DNA of 64,000 nucleotides from Gammaproteobacteria bacterium (GTDB taxonomy: Bacteria; Pseudomonadota; Gammaproteobacteria; Pseudomonadales; Halieaceae): the NCBI GenBank assembly GCA_030428835.1, contig JAUIEP010000009.1, positions 1-64,000 of the forward strand. The letters are read 5' to 3'. The translations under genes were made by a program, and so were the position numbers. The notes beneath the pieces were generated by a model, which was not told where the DNA came from, ran no database searches, and worked only from the letters and a program-made list of their open reading frames with translations. The first letter of the stretch is position 1; every line of letters starts with the position of its first letter. Below are positions 38,293 through 47,700 of this stretch, piece after piece.

Positions 38293-39084
38293 TCAGGCGC
38301 TCTGCTCGGCCTTCTGCTTGCCCTGGCCGCCCTTCTTCAGGCCCTTGCGGCTCTCGCGCCAGAAAGTGGCCTGGCGACGCGCCTCCAGGAAATGGCCGGC
38401 GTGCACGTAGAACTGGCGCAGGCGCTTTTCGGTCTCCTCGTCACCGGTGAACAGGAGCTTCAGTAACTGCTCGTCACTTGGCTCGCCACCCGGCTTCCTG
38501 AGCACGCCCAGGCCGAAGCCGTGGTTGAACTTGAAGATATCCTCGTGCTGGCCCTCGAGTTCCTCGAAGAATTTCCAGGCGCCGAAGTCCTTGATCTTGG
38601 CCATGACGTCGTGGAACAGCACGATGCCTCCGGGTTTCACCTTTGGATACCAGTTGGTGAAATCTTCCTGCACCGCCTCGTAGGTATGCAGCCCGTCGAT
38701 GTGCAGCAGGTCCACCGAGTCGTCCTCGAAGTGTTGCAGCGCCTCGTTGAAGAACATACGCAGCAGGTAGGTGATCCCGCGGTAGTTCTCGCGTGCGTGG
38801 TCGGCAACATCGTTGTAAATGGAATCGTCGTACGCGTCAGTGTGCTCATCGCCCTCCCAGCAGTCCACGCCGTAGGCGACGCCGTCGATGTCATGTTCCA
38901 CCATGGACTGGCAGAAGGTGAAAAAGGAAAGACCGTTATAGACACCGAGCTCGACAATCAACTTGGGGCGAATGGCTGCGACGAGGTCATAGGCGAACGG
39001 CAGGTGGTCTACCCACGTGCTGAACACCATCCTGTTCGGCTCGAATCGCTGTAGCGATGGAGGAAAATAGATATCGTTACTCAT
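38293..39084 (-). CDS. Class I SAM-dependent methyltransferase (Methyltransf_24-like)
   Basis: 263 residues. A Rossmann-type SAM motif LIVELGVYNGLSFFTF (motif I), acidic GVDCWEGDEH (motif II), and the metal/His strand VDLLHIDGLHTYEAV and GGIVLFHD are typical of O-methyltransferases of this group, which often modify sugars. The basic tail (LEARRQATFWRESRKGLKKGGQ) is unusual. Third gene of an operon after the sulfotransferase and the third DGA-motif glycosyltransferase. Sugar O-methylation is inferred from context. Confidence 0.78.
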   Translation of the reverse strand: MSNDIYFPPSLQRFEPNRMVFSTWVDHLPFAYDLVAAIRPKLIVELGVYNGLSFFTFCQSMVEHDIDGVAYGVDCWEGDEHTDAYDDSIYNDVADHARENYRGITYLLRMFFNEALQHFEDDSVDLLHIDGLHTYEAVQEDFTNWYPKVKPGGIVLFHDVMAKIKDFGAWKFFEELEGQHEDIFKFNHGFGLGVLRKPGGEPSDEQLLKLLFTGDEETEKRLRQFYVHAGHFLEARRQATFWRESRKGLKKGGQGKQKAEQSA

Positions 39085-39114
39085 GAGTTATTCTTCCTTT
39101 GTCTGACTGAAATT

Positions 39115-40119
39115 CTATGCCGAAATGCGATGCGGTTCCGGGACCTCCCCGAGGCGCTCCATCTTCTTTGCCGATGACACGCTGACAAACTTCAGCGCGT
39201 GGTCCGAAAGCTCACCCAGGTAGATGGGATGCGTCGCCGGGCTTTCGTACTTGCGGCCGCGAATCTCTTCGTACTGCGCCATGATCGCGTCGATAAACTT
39301 CTGGCGTGTCTCGGCGTCCTCGCCGCCTGTGGTGACGCCGCCATGAAACTGGTGAAAGGTACCCTCGCCGTGCAGGAACACGTGGACGGCACCCGGGTAT
39401 TCGCAGGCGCGCTTGAACAGGTCGAGGTTCACCACTCCGCCGCCGCGCATATCGAACCGCGGGTCGTACCCACCGAGGTCATCCCAGATGCGGCGCGGCA
39501 TGCTGATACAGTTACTCTCGCTGTGGGGCAGGTAGAAGCCCGCCGCACAGGAGCCGCTGAAACAGGCGATATCGAACAGGCGGTATCCGTTTTCAGGCCA
39601 GCCTATCGACTCCATGAGACGCTTCTCGGTCTCCTCGTCATAGCCTGAGCCCACCGCCTTCTGTTGCAGTTCATACCCCAGGTGATAGCCCGGCACTGTA
39701 ACGACGGCCAGATCCGACAGGCGGTGGCCGAGAATCGTGTTCCTGATAATTCCCGGGGTCAGCACACGGGCGCCGTCGATCATCACGCAGACGTTTTCAC
39801 CGCGGGACTGCTGGATACCGAAGTTGATGGCGTGAATCGGCGTCGGCCGGGCTTCCTTGCGCAGGTGGTAGGAGAAATTGTCCGGCAGGCTGCTGATGAA
39901 CTCGGGACGCATGTGATTGCCAGATTCGTTTTCGACGATCACCACCTCGTACTCCGAGGCCAAGGCGCCGACCTGGTAGTCAGTCAACAGGGAGCGAGCC
40001 GTGTTTTCCGCCTGTCGCGGCATGTCGTAGACAATAAGGACGAAGCTGACGATCGGGGCGTCGGTTGTGCGCGGACCGCGTAACATCGTTCGCATACCTT
40101 GTTGGACCCGCTTCAGCAT
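39115..40119 (-). CDS. GT2-like glycosyltransferase, DGA-motif family, copy 3
   Basis: 334 residues and a diverged paralogue of copies 1 and 2. D115-G-A-R replaces DGAH (VMIDGARVLTPG), and the shared blocks WPENGYRLFD, ESNCISMP, GGGVVNLDLFKRA and GEGTFHQFHGG are all present. An N-terminal extension (about 20 residues, basic) is extra. Nine bases from the sulfotransferase gene and 30 from the methyltransferase gene, so one operon. Confidence 0.78.
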   Translation of the reverse strand: MLKRVQQGMRTMLRGPRTTDAPIVSFVLIVYDMPRQAENTARSLLTDYQVGALASEYEVVIVENESGNHMRPEFISSLPDNFSYHLRKEARPTPIHAINFGIQQSRGENVCVMIDGARVLTPGIIRNTILGHRLSDLAVVTVPGYHLGYELQQKAVGSGYDEETEKRLMESIGWPENGYRLFDIACFSGSCAAGFYLPHSESNCISMPRRIWDDLGGYDPRFDMRGGGVVNLDLFKRACEYPGAVHVFLHGEGTFHQFHGGVTTGGEDAETRQKFIDAIMAQYEEIRGRKYESPATHPIYLGELSDHALKFVSVSSAKKMERLGEVPEPHRISA

Positions 40120-40128
40120 GGCGTCGGA

Positions 40129-40857
40129 CTAGAGTCCGGCCTTCTTGAGCTTCTTGTACAGCCGACCGACCTTCCACGGCAATGACGGGCCGTCGACATC
40201 GACATTGTTCTTCAGCTCGGCGCTGTAAAAACGCTCGTCGTTATCCTCGCGCGACAGGCCCATGTCCGCCATCACGCTGACGATCTTGCGGTCGAGTGTA
40301 TCCTCGTCGTCATCAAAATTGAGTATGGGAAACGGGTTCAGCCTGTACTCACGGTACATCGCACTGTTGTAGGCGTACCACAGCTTCATCGCGTCGCCCC
40401 GGGAGATACTGCTGCGCTTGTCCAGGGAGCGCGCCACCGCGTTGGGGTGGCGGAAGATGCCGACGAACTCAAGTTTCGGGAACAGGGCCTTCCAGCCGTC
40501 CAGCGTGAGCAGCGCTCGGGGGTCCTTGAAGCCGAACATCGGTTCGTCTGCGTGATCGGCAAGCAGCGCCCTGCCGGCCTCTATACGCTCGACTCGCCAG
40601 GTCACCGTCCCGCTGGGGGGGTTATCCCATGCCGCGCCGTTGTCGGCGAGTACGGCGTCGTTGAGATCGACGATGCGCTGGTTTTCACGGTTGCCCTTGA
40701 GGTTGTGCGGGTTCCAGGTATGGCGCTCGCCGAGCGCGAGCCCCGCCTCCTCGAGGGACCCGGTCAGGCAGCTCGTGCCGGATCGATGCATGCCAAGGAC
40801 ACCGATAACCCTGGCCGGCATCCTCAGGTCGACGGGGTTGGCCGCTTCGACAGTCAC
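40129..40857 (-). CDS. Sulfotransferase
   Basis: 242 residues. PAPS-binding 5'-PSB P-loop GVLGMHRSGTS (about 19-29) and the 3'-PB helix IFRHPNAVARSLDKRSS (about 134-150) mark a sulfotransferase that uses PAPS. It is small (most are about 280-300) but has both sites and the conserved Lys in FKDPR. C-terminal tail is short and basic (LPWKVGRLYKKLKKAGL). First gene of a three-gene operon. Sulfation of the glycan made here is an inference. No close PAPS-synthesis gene is in the window. Confidence 0.8.
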   Translation of the reverse strand: MTVEAANPVDLRMPARVIGVLGMHRSGTSCLTGSLEEAGLALGERHTWNPHNLKGNRENQRIVDLNDAVLADNGAAWDNPPSGTVTWRVERIEAGRALLADHADEPMFGFKDPRALLTLDGWKALFPKLEFVGIFRHPNAVARSLDKRSSISRGDAMKLWYAYNSAMYREYRLNPFPILNFDDDEDTLDRKIVSVMADMGLSREDNDERFYSAELKNNVDVDGPSLPWKVGRLYKKLKKAGL

Positions 40858-41049
40858 TCAATACGCCCTCACAGAATGGAATGTCCCGAACAGCTTCATA
40901 TTCCGTTCACTTATAGTAATGCGGGAACGCTAGCTAGTATAACTTCAGGCCATAGCAATAACTATGTCGCGAACTTCGTCCACCGCGACGAATTGCCGTA
41001 TTCGTGACGAGGTGCCCATAAATTCCCAAGCAGTTGAAAAGCCTGGGTT

Positions 41050-42303
41050 TTACGAGTTCTCCTCGGGTTCGGCGGACCACGGTGCAACCCAGTACAGCAA
41101 GAGCATCCCGGGCACCGCCATGAGGGTGCAGAGCAGGAAGAAATCCACCCAACCGACGGACTCCACGATAAACCCGGTGCTGGCATTGGCGAAGGTTCGC
41201 GGCAGCGCGGCAAGGGCGGTGAGCAGGGCGATCTGGCTCGCGGCGAACGCCTTGTTGGTCTCGCGAAACATGAAGGCGAGAAAGGCCGCGGTGCCCAGCC
41301 CTACCCCCAGGTACTCAAACGCTATCACCAGCGCGAGCAGCCACAGCAGCGGCCCCTGGCTCGCCAGCACCGCAAAGCCGAGGATGCTCACCAGCTGCAC
41401 GACCCCGAACAGCCACAGGGCGCGGTTGATACCGGTCTTGACCATGATCAGACCGCCGAGCAGCCCGCCGAAGATCGACGGCCACAGGGCGGCATGCTTG
41501 GCGACCAGGCCGATTTCCGTCGTGTCGAAGCCAAGGTCAAGGTAGAAAGGCGTCGACAGCGCCGTGGCCATGTTGTCACCGAGCTTGTAGAGCACCATGA
41601 AACTCAGGATAAGCAGCAGGTTGCGCCAGCCGCGGCGCCCGAGGTAATCCGCGAAGGGGTCCAGGATCGTGCGGCGCAACCCCGCCGGCGCGGGAATTTC
41701 CGAATCGGGCTCGCGCACCACCAGGGTCATTACCATGCCCACGCCCATGAACGCCGCCGTGATCCAGAACACTGTCTCCCAGGGCAGGATACCGGCCAGG
41801 ACCAGCGACAGTGAACCGGGTACCAGCACCGAGACACGGTAGGCGCTGACGTGTACCGCGTTGCCTATCCCGAGCTCGGAATCGGGCAGAATCTCGCGCC
41901 GAAAGGCATCCAGCGCGATGTCCTGCGTGGCGCTGAAGAATGCGATAAGGGTGACCAGTGACGCCACGAGCGTCATGGAAGCGGCGGGTTCGAGCATGCC
42001 CAGCACGCCGATAGAGACCAACAGGGCGACCTGTGTCATCAGCATCCAGCCGCGCCGCCGCCCCAGGAAAGGCGGCACATAGCGGTCCATCGCCGGCGCC
42101 CAGAGGAACTTCCAGACGTAGGGCATGCCGGCCAGGGAGAACAGGCCGATGGTGGCCAGGTCGACGCCCTCCAGGCGCAGCCAGGCCGGCACCAGGTGCA
42201 GGATCAGGAAGAGCGGCATGCCGGAGGTAAACCCGGTAAACACGCACGTGAACAGCCTGGGATTGACCAGGATGTCGCGCCAACTAACGGTGGCTGCAGT
42301 CAC
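41050..42303 (-). CDS. MFS transporter, AmpG-like
   Basis: 417 residues, about 12 hydrophobic helices. The first loop FTGFTSGMPLFLILHLVPAWLR and the RREILPDSELGIGNAVHVSAYR block are those of AmpG-type MFS permeases, which import anhydro-muropeptides. Here the neighbours are glycosyltransferases and sulfotransferases, so a glycan substrate is also possible. 27 bp after the GT2/GT4 gene. A 192-bp gap before the sulfotransferase stop side contains nothing recognisable beyond a weak promoter. Confidence 0.7.
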   Translation of the reverse strand: MTAATVSWRDILVNPRLFTCVFTGFTSGMPLFLILHLVPAWLRLEGVDLATIGLFSLAGMPYVWKFLWAPAMDRYVPPFLGRRRGWMLMTQVALLVSIGVLGMLEPAASMTLVASLVTLIAFFSATQDIALDAFRREILPDSELGIGNAVHVSAYRVSVLVPGSLSLVLAGILPWETVFWITAAFMGVGMVMTLVVREPDSEIPAPAGLRRTILDPFADYLGRRGWRNLLLILSFMVLYKLGDNMATALSTPFYLDLGFDTTEIGLVAKHAALWPSIFGGLLGGLIMVKTGINRALWLFGVVQLVSILGFAVLASQGPLLWLLALVIAFEYLGVGLGTAAFLAFMFRETNKAFAASQIALLTALAALPRTFANASTGFIVESVGWVDFFLLCTLMAVPGMLLLYWVAPWSAEPEENS

Positions 42304-42330
42304 CCGGGCACCCGCGGACAGGCGTGGCGG

Positions 42331-44529
42331 CTACTTGCCGACGATGTCATGCATCGGGCGGTGCGAGAGGCTGCGCTTGATCGTGCGCTGCAACCGGAAC
42401 GGCACCATTGCGATCAGCATGGCTCCCAGGGGGCGCCGCGAGAAGCGCCAGATGCGCCGCAGGACGCGCTCCGCCCGCGACAGGTTCAGGTCCGCGCCGT
42501 AGAGATTGTGCGCCAGGCTGGTCAGCAGGTCGCGCCTCAGGCTGCCCTCCACCTGCCGCACGGCGGCCAGGTAGGCGCCGCTGTAAAAATCCGCGCCGTT
42601 TTCATCGGACCGGATAGCGGCCGGTTCACCGGCGGGCAGTTCGCGACGCGCCAGGATATCCTCCCAGAAGCCGCGCCACTCGGCGGTCGTCTTGTCCCAG
42701 TGGGTCACCACCGAGTGGGGGCGACCGCGCACGCGCTCGGCGAACGCGCCGATGTCGGGCACCACCACCGGCAGCTGCTCCGCGATGGCGATGCTGAGGG
42801 TATAACTGTAGGTCTCCGGCCAGGTTGCGGGATACCAGACGACATCCGGGTCGATCCTGCGCACCAGGTCAAACACCTCGGCATTCTTGTAGGGCCCGTG
42901 ACAAATCACGCCGCCGCCCAGGCGGCGATAGGCGTAACCGAGCAGGTGGAACTCGATCTGGCGGCCGGCGAGGCTCGCCGCGACACTTTCCAGTACGTCC
43001 GCCCCCTTCTCCTTGCTGAGCGCTCCCAGGATCAGCACACGCAGCGGTCGGGCGGTGGGGAAGTGCCACTGCGGCGGTGCGGCGGCGCGCAATTCCTCAC
43101 TGTCGGGGTGCCACGCGACCACCGGGTTGCGCACGGGGAACTGGAACTGGAACCGGTTCGCGCAGTCCCGGGAGGGGAAGATGACGCGGTCGGCACCGGC
43201 GATGAGTGGCCGCTGGTTCTCGCGCCAGTGCGCTGCGGTAACACCGTCGGGCAGCGGGCGATATCCCGCACACTGCTGGTCGAAGTCGTCCCGCTCCTCG
43301 TTCACGTAACGGCCGTTCTTGTCCACCATTGCGGGATTGGCGTTGACCAGGTAATAGTCGTGTACGGTGAGGTCATAGCCGCAGCCGAGGTCGGCGGGCA
43401 GACCCCAGAGTCGCGTGGGAAGACCCATCGTATGGTGGAAGTGCACACGACCGACGCCGAGCCCCTGCAGCAGCTCCAGCAACTTGTCGTACTCAATCCC
43501 GATATCGAAGGTGAGTCCGTCCTTGAAGCGTTCGTCCTGATCGTAACAGGACAACCTGACGGACTGGCCGTCGACCTGTGGCACGAGCAGCAGGCAGAGC
43601 GCCTCGCCCGCCAGTTTCTTTGCAAGCTCGTCGACATGTTGCTGCGCACCGCCGCCCAGCTTGTGGGAGATCATGAGGATCTTCGGTATCGACTGGCCCC
43701 CGATCAGCCGCAGCCAGGCCCGCACGCGCGCGAGCCGCGCCGGGTCGCGCGCGATGAAACGCTGTATGTCGGAATGGTAGCGCGGGTATTTCCTGTCGAG
43801 TGTGTCGAGGGCCACCGCCAGGCGCGGGTCGTGTTCCGCGCCGAAGCTTACACCGCCGCGGTGATAGACAAAGCAGTTCGCCGCGTGCAGGTTGCGATAA
43901 CCCGCCCGCGATGCGCGCTGGCACCAGTCGTTCTCCTCCCCGTAGCCCCTGCCGAACGCCTCCAAGTCGAACACCCCGACCTGGTCCAGACAGTCGCGCC
44001 GCATGTACATACAGCAACCGACGCCGGTGGGTATCTGGAACGCGTCCTCCACATCGAACTCGCTGCGGAACTGCGCGTCGACATCGGCAACCGAGAGGCC
44101 GAACGGCAGGTCGTTGTCCTCACACATGTTCGGAAAGCTGCAGACAGTGGCATTGTTGGAAAACGGCGTGACCGAGGCCACCTTGTCATGGTGGTAGGCA
44201 GCATCGCGCAGTCGCTCCAACCAGTTTCCCGCGACCTCCACGTCGCTGTTCAGGATCAGCACATCGCGCTGCGGGTCATAGAGCATGCCCCGGTTGGCGG
44301 TGGCCACGAAGCCGAGGTTCGCCTCGTTCTCCAGCAACACGAACCCGCCATGCTCGGCTTCTTGCCGGCGCAGGTAGGCCGTAATTTCCGGGTTGGGCGA
44401 GCAGTCATTGATCACAACCACTCGCGCCCAGTCGTGGGTTACCGTCTGCAGCACTGTCTGCAGGCAGGCCCGCGTCTCCGCCAGCCCGTCGTAGACCGGT
44501 ATCACGACGTCAACGTTGCGCACGGTCAC
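42331..44529 (-). CDS. Bifunctional GT2-GT4 glycosyltransferase
   Basis: 732 residues. The N-terminal half is a GT2 family GT-A domain: VIPVYDGL, LENEANLGFVATANRGM and the DxD-type LILNSDVEV, PFSNNATVCSFP, GYGEENDWCQRA. The C-terminal half is a GT-B domain of family GT4: KILMISHKLGGGAQQHVDEL, TVHDYYLV, GALSKEKGADVL and the E-x7-E-like PETYSYTLSIAIAE. Ends with a long basic amphipathic tail. Overlaps the sulfotransferase gene by 20 bases. Two sugars may be added by one protein. Confidence 0.85.
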   Translation of the reverse strand: MTVRNVDVVIPVYDGLAETRACLQTVLQTVTHDWARVVVINDCSPNPEITAYLRRQEAEHGGFVLLENEANLGFVATANRGMLYDPQRDVLILNSDVEVAGNWLERLRDAAYHHDKVASVTPFSNNATVCSFPNMCEDNDLPFGLSVADVDAQFRSEFDVEDAFQIPTGVGCCMYMRRDCLDQVGVFDLEAFGRGYGEENDWCQRASRAGYRNLHAANCFVYHRGGVSFGAEHDPRLAVALDTLDRKYPRYHSDIQRFIARDPARLARVRAWLRLIGGQSIPKILMISHKLGGGAQQHVDELAKKLAGEALCLLLVPQVDGQSVRLSCYDQDERFKDGLTFDIGIEYDKLLELLQGLGVGRVHFHHTMGLPTRLWGLPADLGCGYDLTVHDYYLVNANPAMVDKNGRYVNEERDDFDQQCAGYRPLPDGVTAAHWRENQRPLIAGADRVIFPSRDCANRFQFQFPVRNPVVAWHPDSEELRAAAPPQWHFPTARPLRVLILGALSKEKGADVLESVAASLAGRQIEFHLLGYAYRRLGGGVICHGPYKNAEVFDLVRRIDPDVVWYPATWPETYSYTLSIAIAEQLPVVVPDIGAFAERVRGRPHSVVTHWDKTTAEWRGFWEDILARRELPAGEPAAIRSDENGADFYSGAYLAAVRQVEGSLRRDLLTSLAHNLYGADLNLSRAERVLRRIWRFSRRPLGAMLIAMVPFRLQRTIKRSLSHRPMHDIVGK

Positions 44530-45754
44530 GTATCGCCCGGACTACCCGGCCAAGCACAGGCAGCCCGCCTGCACCGGCTGTCCGCCTGTCCAGTTCATCC
44601 AGCCGCGCAAGCGCGGCGCTGTGCAGCTCGCCGATTTCAGCGAGGCGCCGATCGAATTCGCGAATCTGCTCATCCCGCTCTTCGATAACGGCCAGGGCCC
44701 GACTGTGCATCTGCCCAAGTTCGTTGAGTTGTACTTCCAGGCCACGCGCTTCCTCGTAAAGTTCCGTCAGCTCGGCAATCTGGGCGTCGCGTTGTTCGAT
44801 GGTGGCAAGGGCCTCATCGTGCAGGCTGCCCAGCCGGTCCCGGTCCGCCGCCAGGGCAACACCCGCGTCACGCGCCTGGGTCACCTCTGCCTCGCGCTCA
44901 CGGATCACCTCCAGCGCGCTGCTGTGCATGTCGCCCACACGGGTCATTTCCCGGCCGCGCCGTACCAATTCTTCCACAAGTTCATCCACGGTTGCATCCA
45001 GCGGATAGTGCGTCTCCAGCCAGTCGTCAAACGCGTCAGTGCCTATAGTATCGCACGGAACAGCGTTGTCTGAGGTGGGGGGCGTCCCCGCGTGATGGCG
45101 CAGGCGCGCATCCAGCGCCCGTGCCACAGCCTCGGCGTCGAGCGTCAGCGGCAGCGCCGGTGTGAGGCTCGCAAGCACGGTCGCAGGCGAGTCGAGCAGT
45201 GCCTCATAGCTGACGGCAAAGCTGCCGGGGGGCGCGGCCTGGCGCAGCATTCGCTCATACAGAGATGCCAGCCTGAGGCCGTAGCCGAGCGGGAAACCAT
45301 CTCTTTCGCGCAGCGATTCGGCAACCGCCAGCGGGTGCCGGCGCACCTCGCAAACCGACACCCGCAATCCGGCCCCGGCGCAGGCGCGCAGCCAGAACGG
45401 CAGCGTAATACACAGGCGCGGGTCCTTGACGACCTCCAGAGGCCCGCCCCCGAATCCAGTTTGCAGCAGACCGGAAGCCGTGCGCGAGAATTCCGCGAAA
45501 CTCTCGTTGTCGAAATCGCAACCTGCGAACGACAGCGAGTACCACGCCCGCCCCGCGCGCCCCAGCAACGCCTCGTTCAGCGCAACCACTGGTTCCGACT
45601 CCCAGAAACCACGCTCGTTTACCCGCTGCATGGGCTCGAGCAGACTGCCGCCGAACGTTGCGCCACAGGCCTGCAGGGCGGCGCAGAGCGCCGAGGTGCC
45701 CGAGCGGTGCATGCCGACTACAAAGAGAATGTGGCGGTCAGGGACGGTGTTCAT
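44510..45754 (-). CDS. Sulfotransferase fused to a repeat-bearing coiled coil
   Basis: 414 residues. N-terminal PAPS-binding P-loop GMHRSGTS (14-21), then KDPRL and the 3'-PB-like region CEVRRHPLAVAESLRERD (about 135-152). The C-terminal 150 residues are coiled coil with four 16-residue repeats: VGDMHSSALEVIRERE (273-288), LGSLHDEALATIEQRD (308-323), LGQMHSRALAVIEERD (346-361) and IGELHSAALARLDELD (374-389). Such a tail is unusual on a sulfotransferase and could be an oligomerisation or docking rod. First gene of an operon with the GT2-GT4 and MFS genes. Confidence 0.8.
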   Translation of the reverse strand: MNTVPDRHILFVVGMHRSGTSALCAALQACGATFGGSLLEPMQRVNERGFWESEPVVALNEALLGRAGRAWYSLSFAGCDFDNESFAEFSRTASGLLQTGFGGGPLEVVKDPRLCITLPFWLRACAGAGLRVSVCEVRRHPLAVAESLRERDGFPLGYGLRLASLYERMLRQAAPPGSFAVSYEALLDSPATVLASLTPALPLTLDAEAVARALDARLRHHAGTPPTSDNAVPCDTIGTDAFDDWLETHYPLDATVDELVEELVRRGREMTRVGDMHSSALEVIREREAEVTQARDAGVALAADRDRLGSLHDEALATIEQRDAQIAELTELYEEARGLEVQLNELGQMHSRALAVIEERDEQIREFDRRLAEIGELHSAALARLDELDRRTAGAGGLPVLGRVVRAIRDRAQR

Positions 45755-45935
45755 TGGGACGTTGCTAACGGCTCCCGTTGGAATGGGTGGATAGTATCAC
45801 GGGGCTTTCTGCCTGAGCACTTGCTGCCGGCGGCGGCCGGGGTATGGAATTGGTACTGCTGAAGATATACTGGCAGCGCAACACGGCTGGCCCGCGTACT
45901 TAGCCGGTCAACAAACAACGCGCAGGAATCGCACC

Positions 45936-47180
45936 ATGGGCCCTGGCGAATCGCCGAATATTCGTATTATCGTACCCGTCTTCCGCGCTTTGGACATCAC
46001 CACGCGCTGCCTGAACGCACTGGCCGCCAGCACCCTGCCCCCGCACGCGTCGGTGCAGGTGATAGATGACAAGTCGCCCGAGGAGTCCCTGAGCGACTTC
46101 TGTCGCGGATTCTGCGCCCAACAGGGCTGGGAGTACCAGCTTAACCCTGAAAACCTGGGTTTTGTCGCCTCCGCGAACCAGGGGATGTCCGCGGCGCCTG
46201 ACAGTGACATCATCCTGTTGAACAGCGACACCAGGGTACACGGCGACTGGGTCCAACGCCTGCAGGCCTGCATCTACGGCAGCGATCGCAACGGTACCGC
46301 CACCCCGTTCTCCAACAATGCCACGATCTGCTCCTACCCGGTTTTCAATACCGCCAACCCCCTGCCGGAGGGGTGGTCCGATGGCGACCTCGACGCACTC
46401 GTGGCGCGGGCGAACGCTGGCAAATACGCCGAACTGCCCACGGCCGTGGGTTTCTGCATGTACATCCGCCGCGCCTGCCTCGACGAGGTAGGTCCTTTCG
46501 ATGAGCAGGCGTTTGGCGCCGGCTACGGCGAGGAATGTGATTTCTCCATGCGCGCCAGGCAAAGCGGTTGGCACAATCTGCTGGCGGCGGATGTATTCGT
46601 CTACCATGAGGGCAGTGCAAGCTTCCAGGGCACCACAGGCGAGCGCAAGGCGCACGCGGACCAGAGAATGCTGGAACGCTATCCGGAGTGGGGCTCGCTA
46701 CTGGAGACCTGCCTGAACGAGGACCCCGCCGCCGGGCTGCGAGCGGCGATCGACAACGCGCGCCTCGCCGAGCGACCCGGTGACGCAACCCTGCTGCTGC
46801 GGGAGCAGCGCCGCGCCGTTGCGAGCCTGCGGGACAGGGCGTCCCAACTCACGTCGCGACTGGACGAAAACGCCGCTGAAAAACAGTATCTCGCAGGGCA
46901 GTTGCAGGAATGTCGCGACCAGTTTACCGCCACCGACCGGGCGCTCGCGCACGCCGACCATGTGGTCGGCGAACTGCGGGAAGAACTCGAACAACAGGCG
47001 CCCAGAATCGAGGCAATGGAGAAAACGATCGCGGAGCAGAAACAGAGGGTGATCGAACTCGATGCCGCGGTGGTGGAACTCCACGCTCAAATCCGCCTCG
47101 TGGAACAGAGCCGCTCGTGGCGCTGGACCGCCTGGTTGCGATACGACTATTCCGCCTGGTGGCGGCGCTTGAGGGGTTAG
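45936..47180 (+). CDS. GT2 glycosyltransferase with coiled-coil tail
   Basis: 414 residues. A GT2 domain (1-250; IIVPVFRALDITTRCLNAL, LNPENLGFVASANQGM, ILLNSDTRVHGDW, GYGEECDFSMRARQS) homologous to the GT2 half of the 42331-44529 protein, then about 130 residues of coiled coil (270-380), ending with the motif VEQSRSWRWTAWLRYDYS. The short conserved SRSWRWT-like ending is found at the C-terminus of many envelope glycosyltransferases and is probably a peripheral membrane anchor. Only plus-strand gene in the 36-64 kb part. It stops one base before the gspH stop. Confidence 0.82.
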   Translation: MGPGESPNIRIIVPVFRALDITTRCLNALAASTLPPHASVQVIDDKSPEESLSDFCRGFCAQQGWEYQLNPENLGFVASANQGMSAAPDSDIILLNSDTRVHGDWVQRLQACIYGSDRNGTATPFSNNATICSYPVFNTANPLPEGWSDGDLDALVARANAGKYAELPTAVGFCMYIRRACLDEVGPFDEQAFGAGYGEECDFSMRARQSGWHNLLAADVFVYHEGSASFQGTTGERKAHADQRMLERYPEWGSLLETCLNEDPAAGLRAAIDNARLAERPGDATLLLREQRRAVASLRDRASQLTSRLDENAAEKQYLAGQLQECRDQFTATDRALAHADHVVGELREELEQQAPRIEAMEKTIAEQKQRVIELDAAVVELHAQIRLVEQSRSWRWTAWLRYDYSAWWRRLRG

Positions 47181-47181
47181 G

Positions 47182-47700
47182 TCAGGGGGCAAGCCCTTCG
47201 CAGTTCTCCGTGCAGGTGGTGACCCGGCCCAACAGCCAGTCCACCTGCAACTGCACCGCGTTGCCGTTGGCGCCCAACAGGTTGACATAGCCGCCACTGG
47301 CGCCGCCATCGGGATAGAAGCGGATCACACCCGCCCCGTCCCGGTTCAGTTCAACGCTGCCCAGGACTTCGAGCGTGATGCTCTCGGGCAGGATCTTCTC
47401 GACACTGCCGGCCGCCACCCGCCGCTCGCGCGGGTCCACGAGGACATCCTGGGCCTGGCCCGTGCGAATGGCGGTATGCCGGGCGGAGCCCAGCAGGCCC
47501 AGCACGTCGGCGATCGCGCCACGATACTGGGAGGATGCGTACAGGCGTTGCATGGCGGGCACGCTGACGCCGACCACAAGGACGACAACCGCCAGTGCGA
47601 TGAGCACCTCCAGCAGGGTGAACCCCCCCGGGGAGCGCCCTCGGCGGAGCCTGTCGCCGGCGGGGCGCAAGCGGCGCCTACCAGTTGCCGACGTCGGCAT
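47182..47700 (-). CDS. gspH: Type II secretion pseudopilin GspH
   Basis: 172 residues. Prepilin leader ending GRSPGG, cleavage before FTLLEVLIALAVVVLV (Glu5), then a GspH-type beta domain (LLGSARHTAIRTGQAQDVLV; FYPDGGASGG). Minor pseudopilin of the T2SS. ATG 47700 overlaps the gspG end; a TTG at 47670 with GGTAGG six bases before it is an alternative that shortens the leader to a more normal size. Last gene of the gsp string here: gspI, J and K, usually next, are missing. Confidence 0.85.
   Translation of the reverse strand: MPTSATGRRRLRPAGDRLRRGRSPGGFTLLEVLIALAVVVLVVGVSVPAMQRLYASSQYRGAIADVLGLLGSARHTAIRTGQAQDVLVDPRERRVAAGSVEKILPESITLEVLGSVELNRDGAGVIRFYPDGGASGGYVNLLGANGNAVQLQVDWLLGRVTTCTENCEGLAP

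Noticed and set aside
41050-42303. AmpG muropeptide permease as a firm assignment
   Set aside because: AmpG-like sequence, but operon context is glycan synthesis, so only the family was called.
42196-44688. 830-codon plus-strand ORF antisense to the GT2-GT4 gene
   Set aside because: The minus-strand frame carries the glycosyltransferase motifs.
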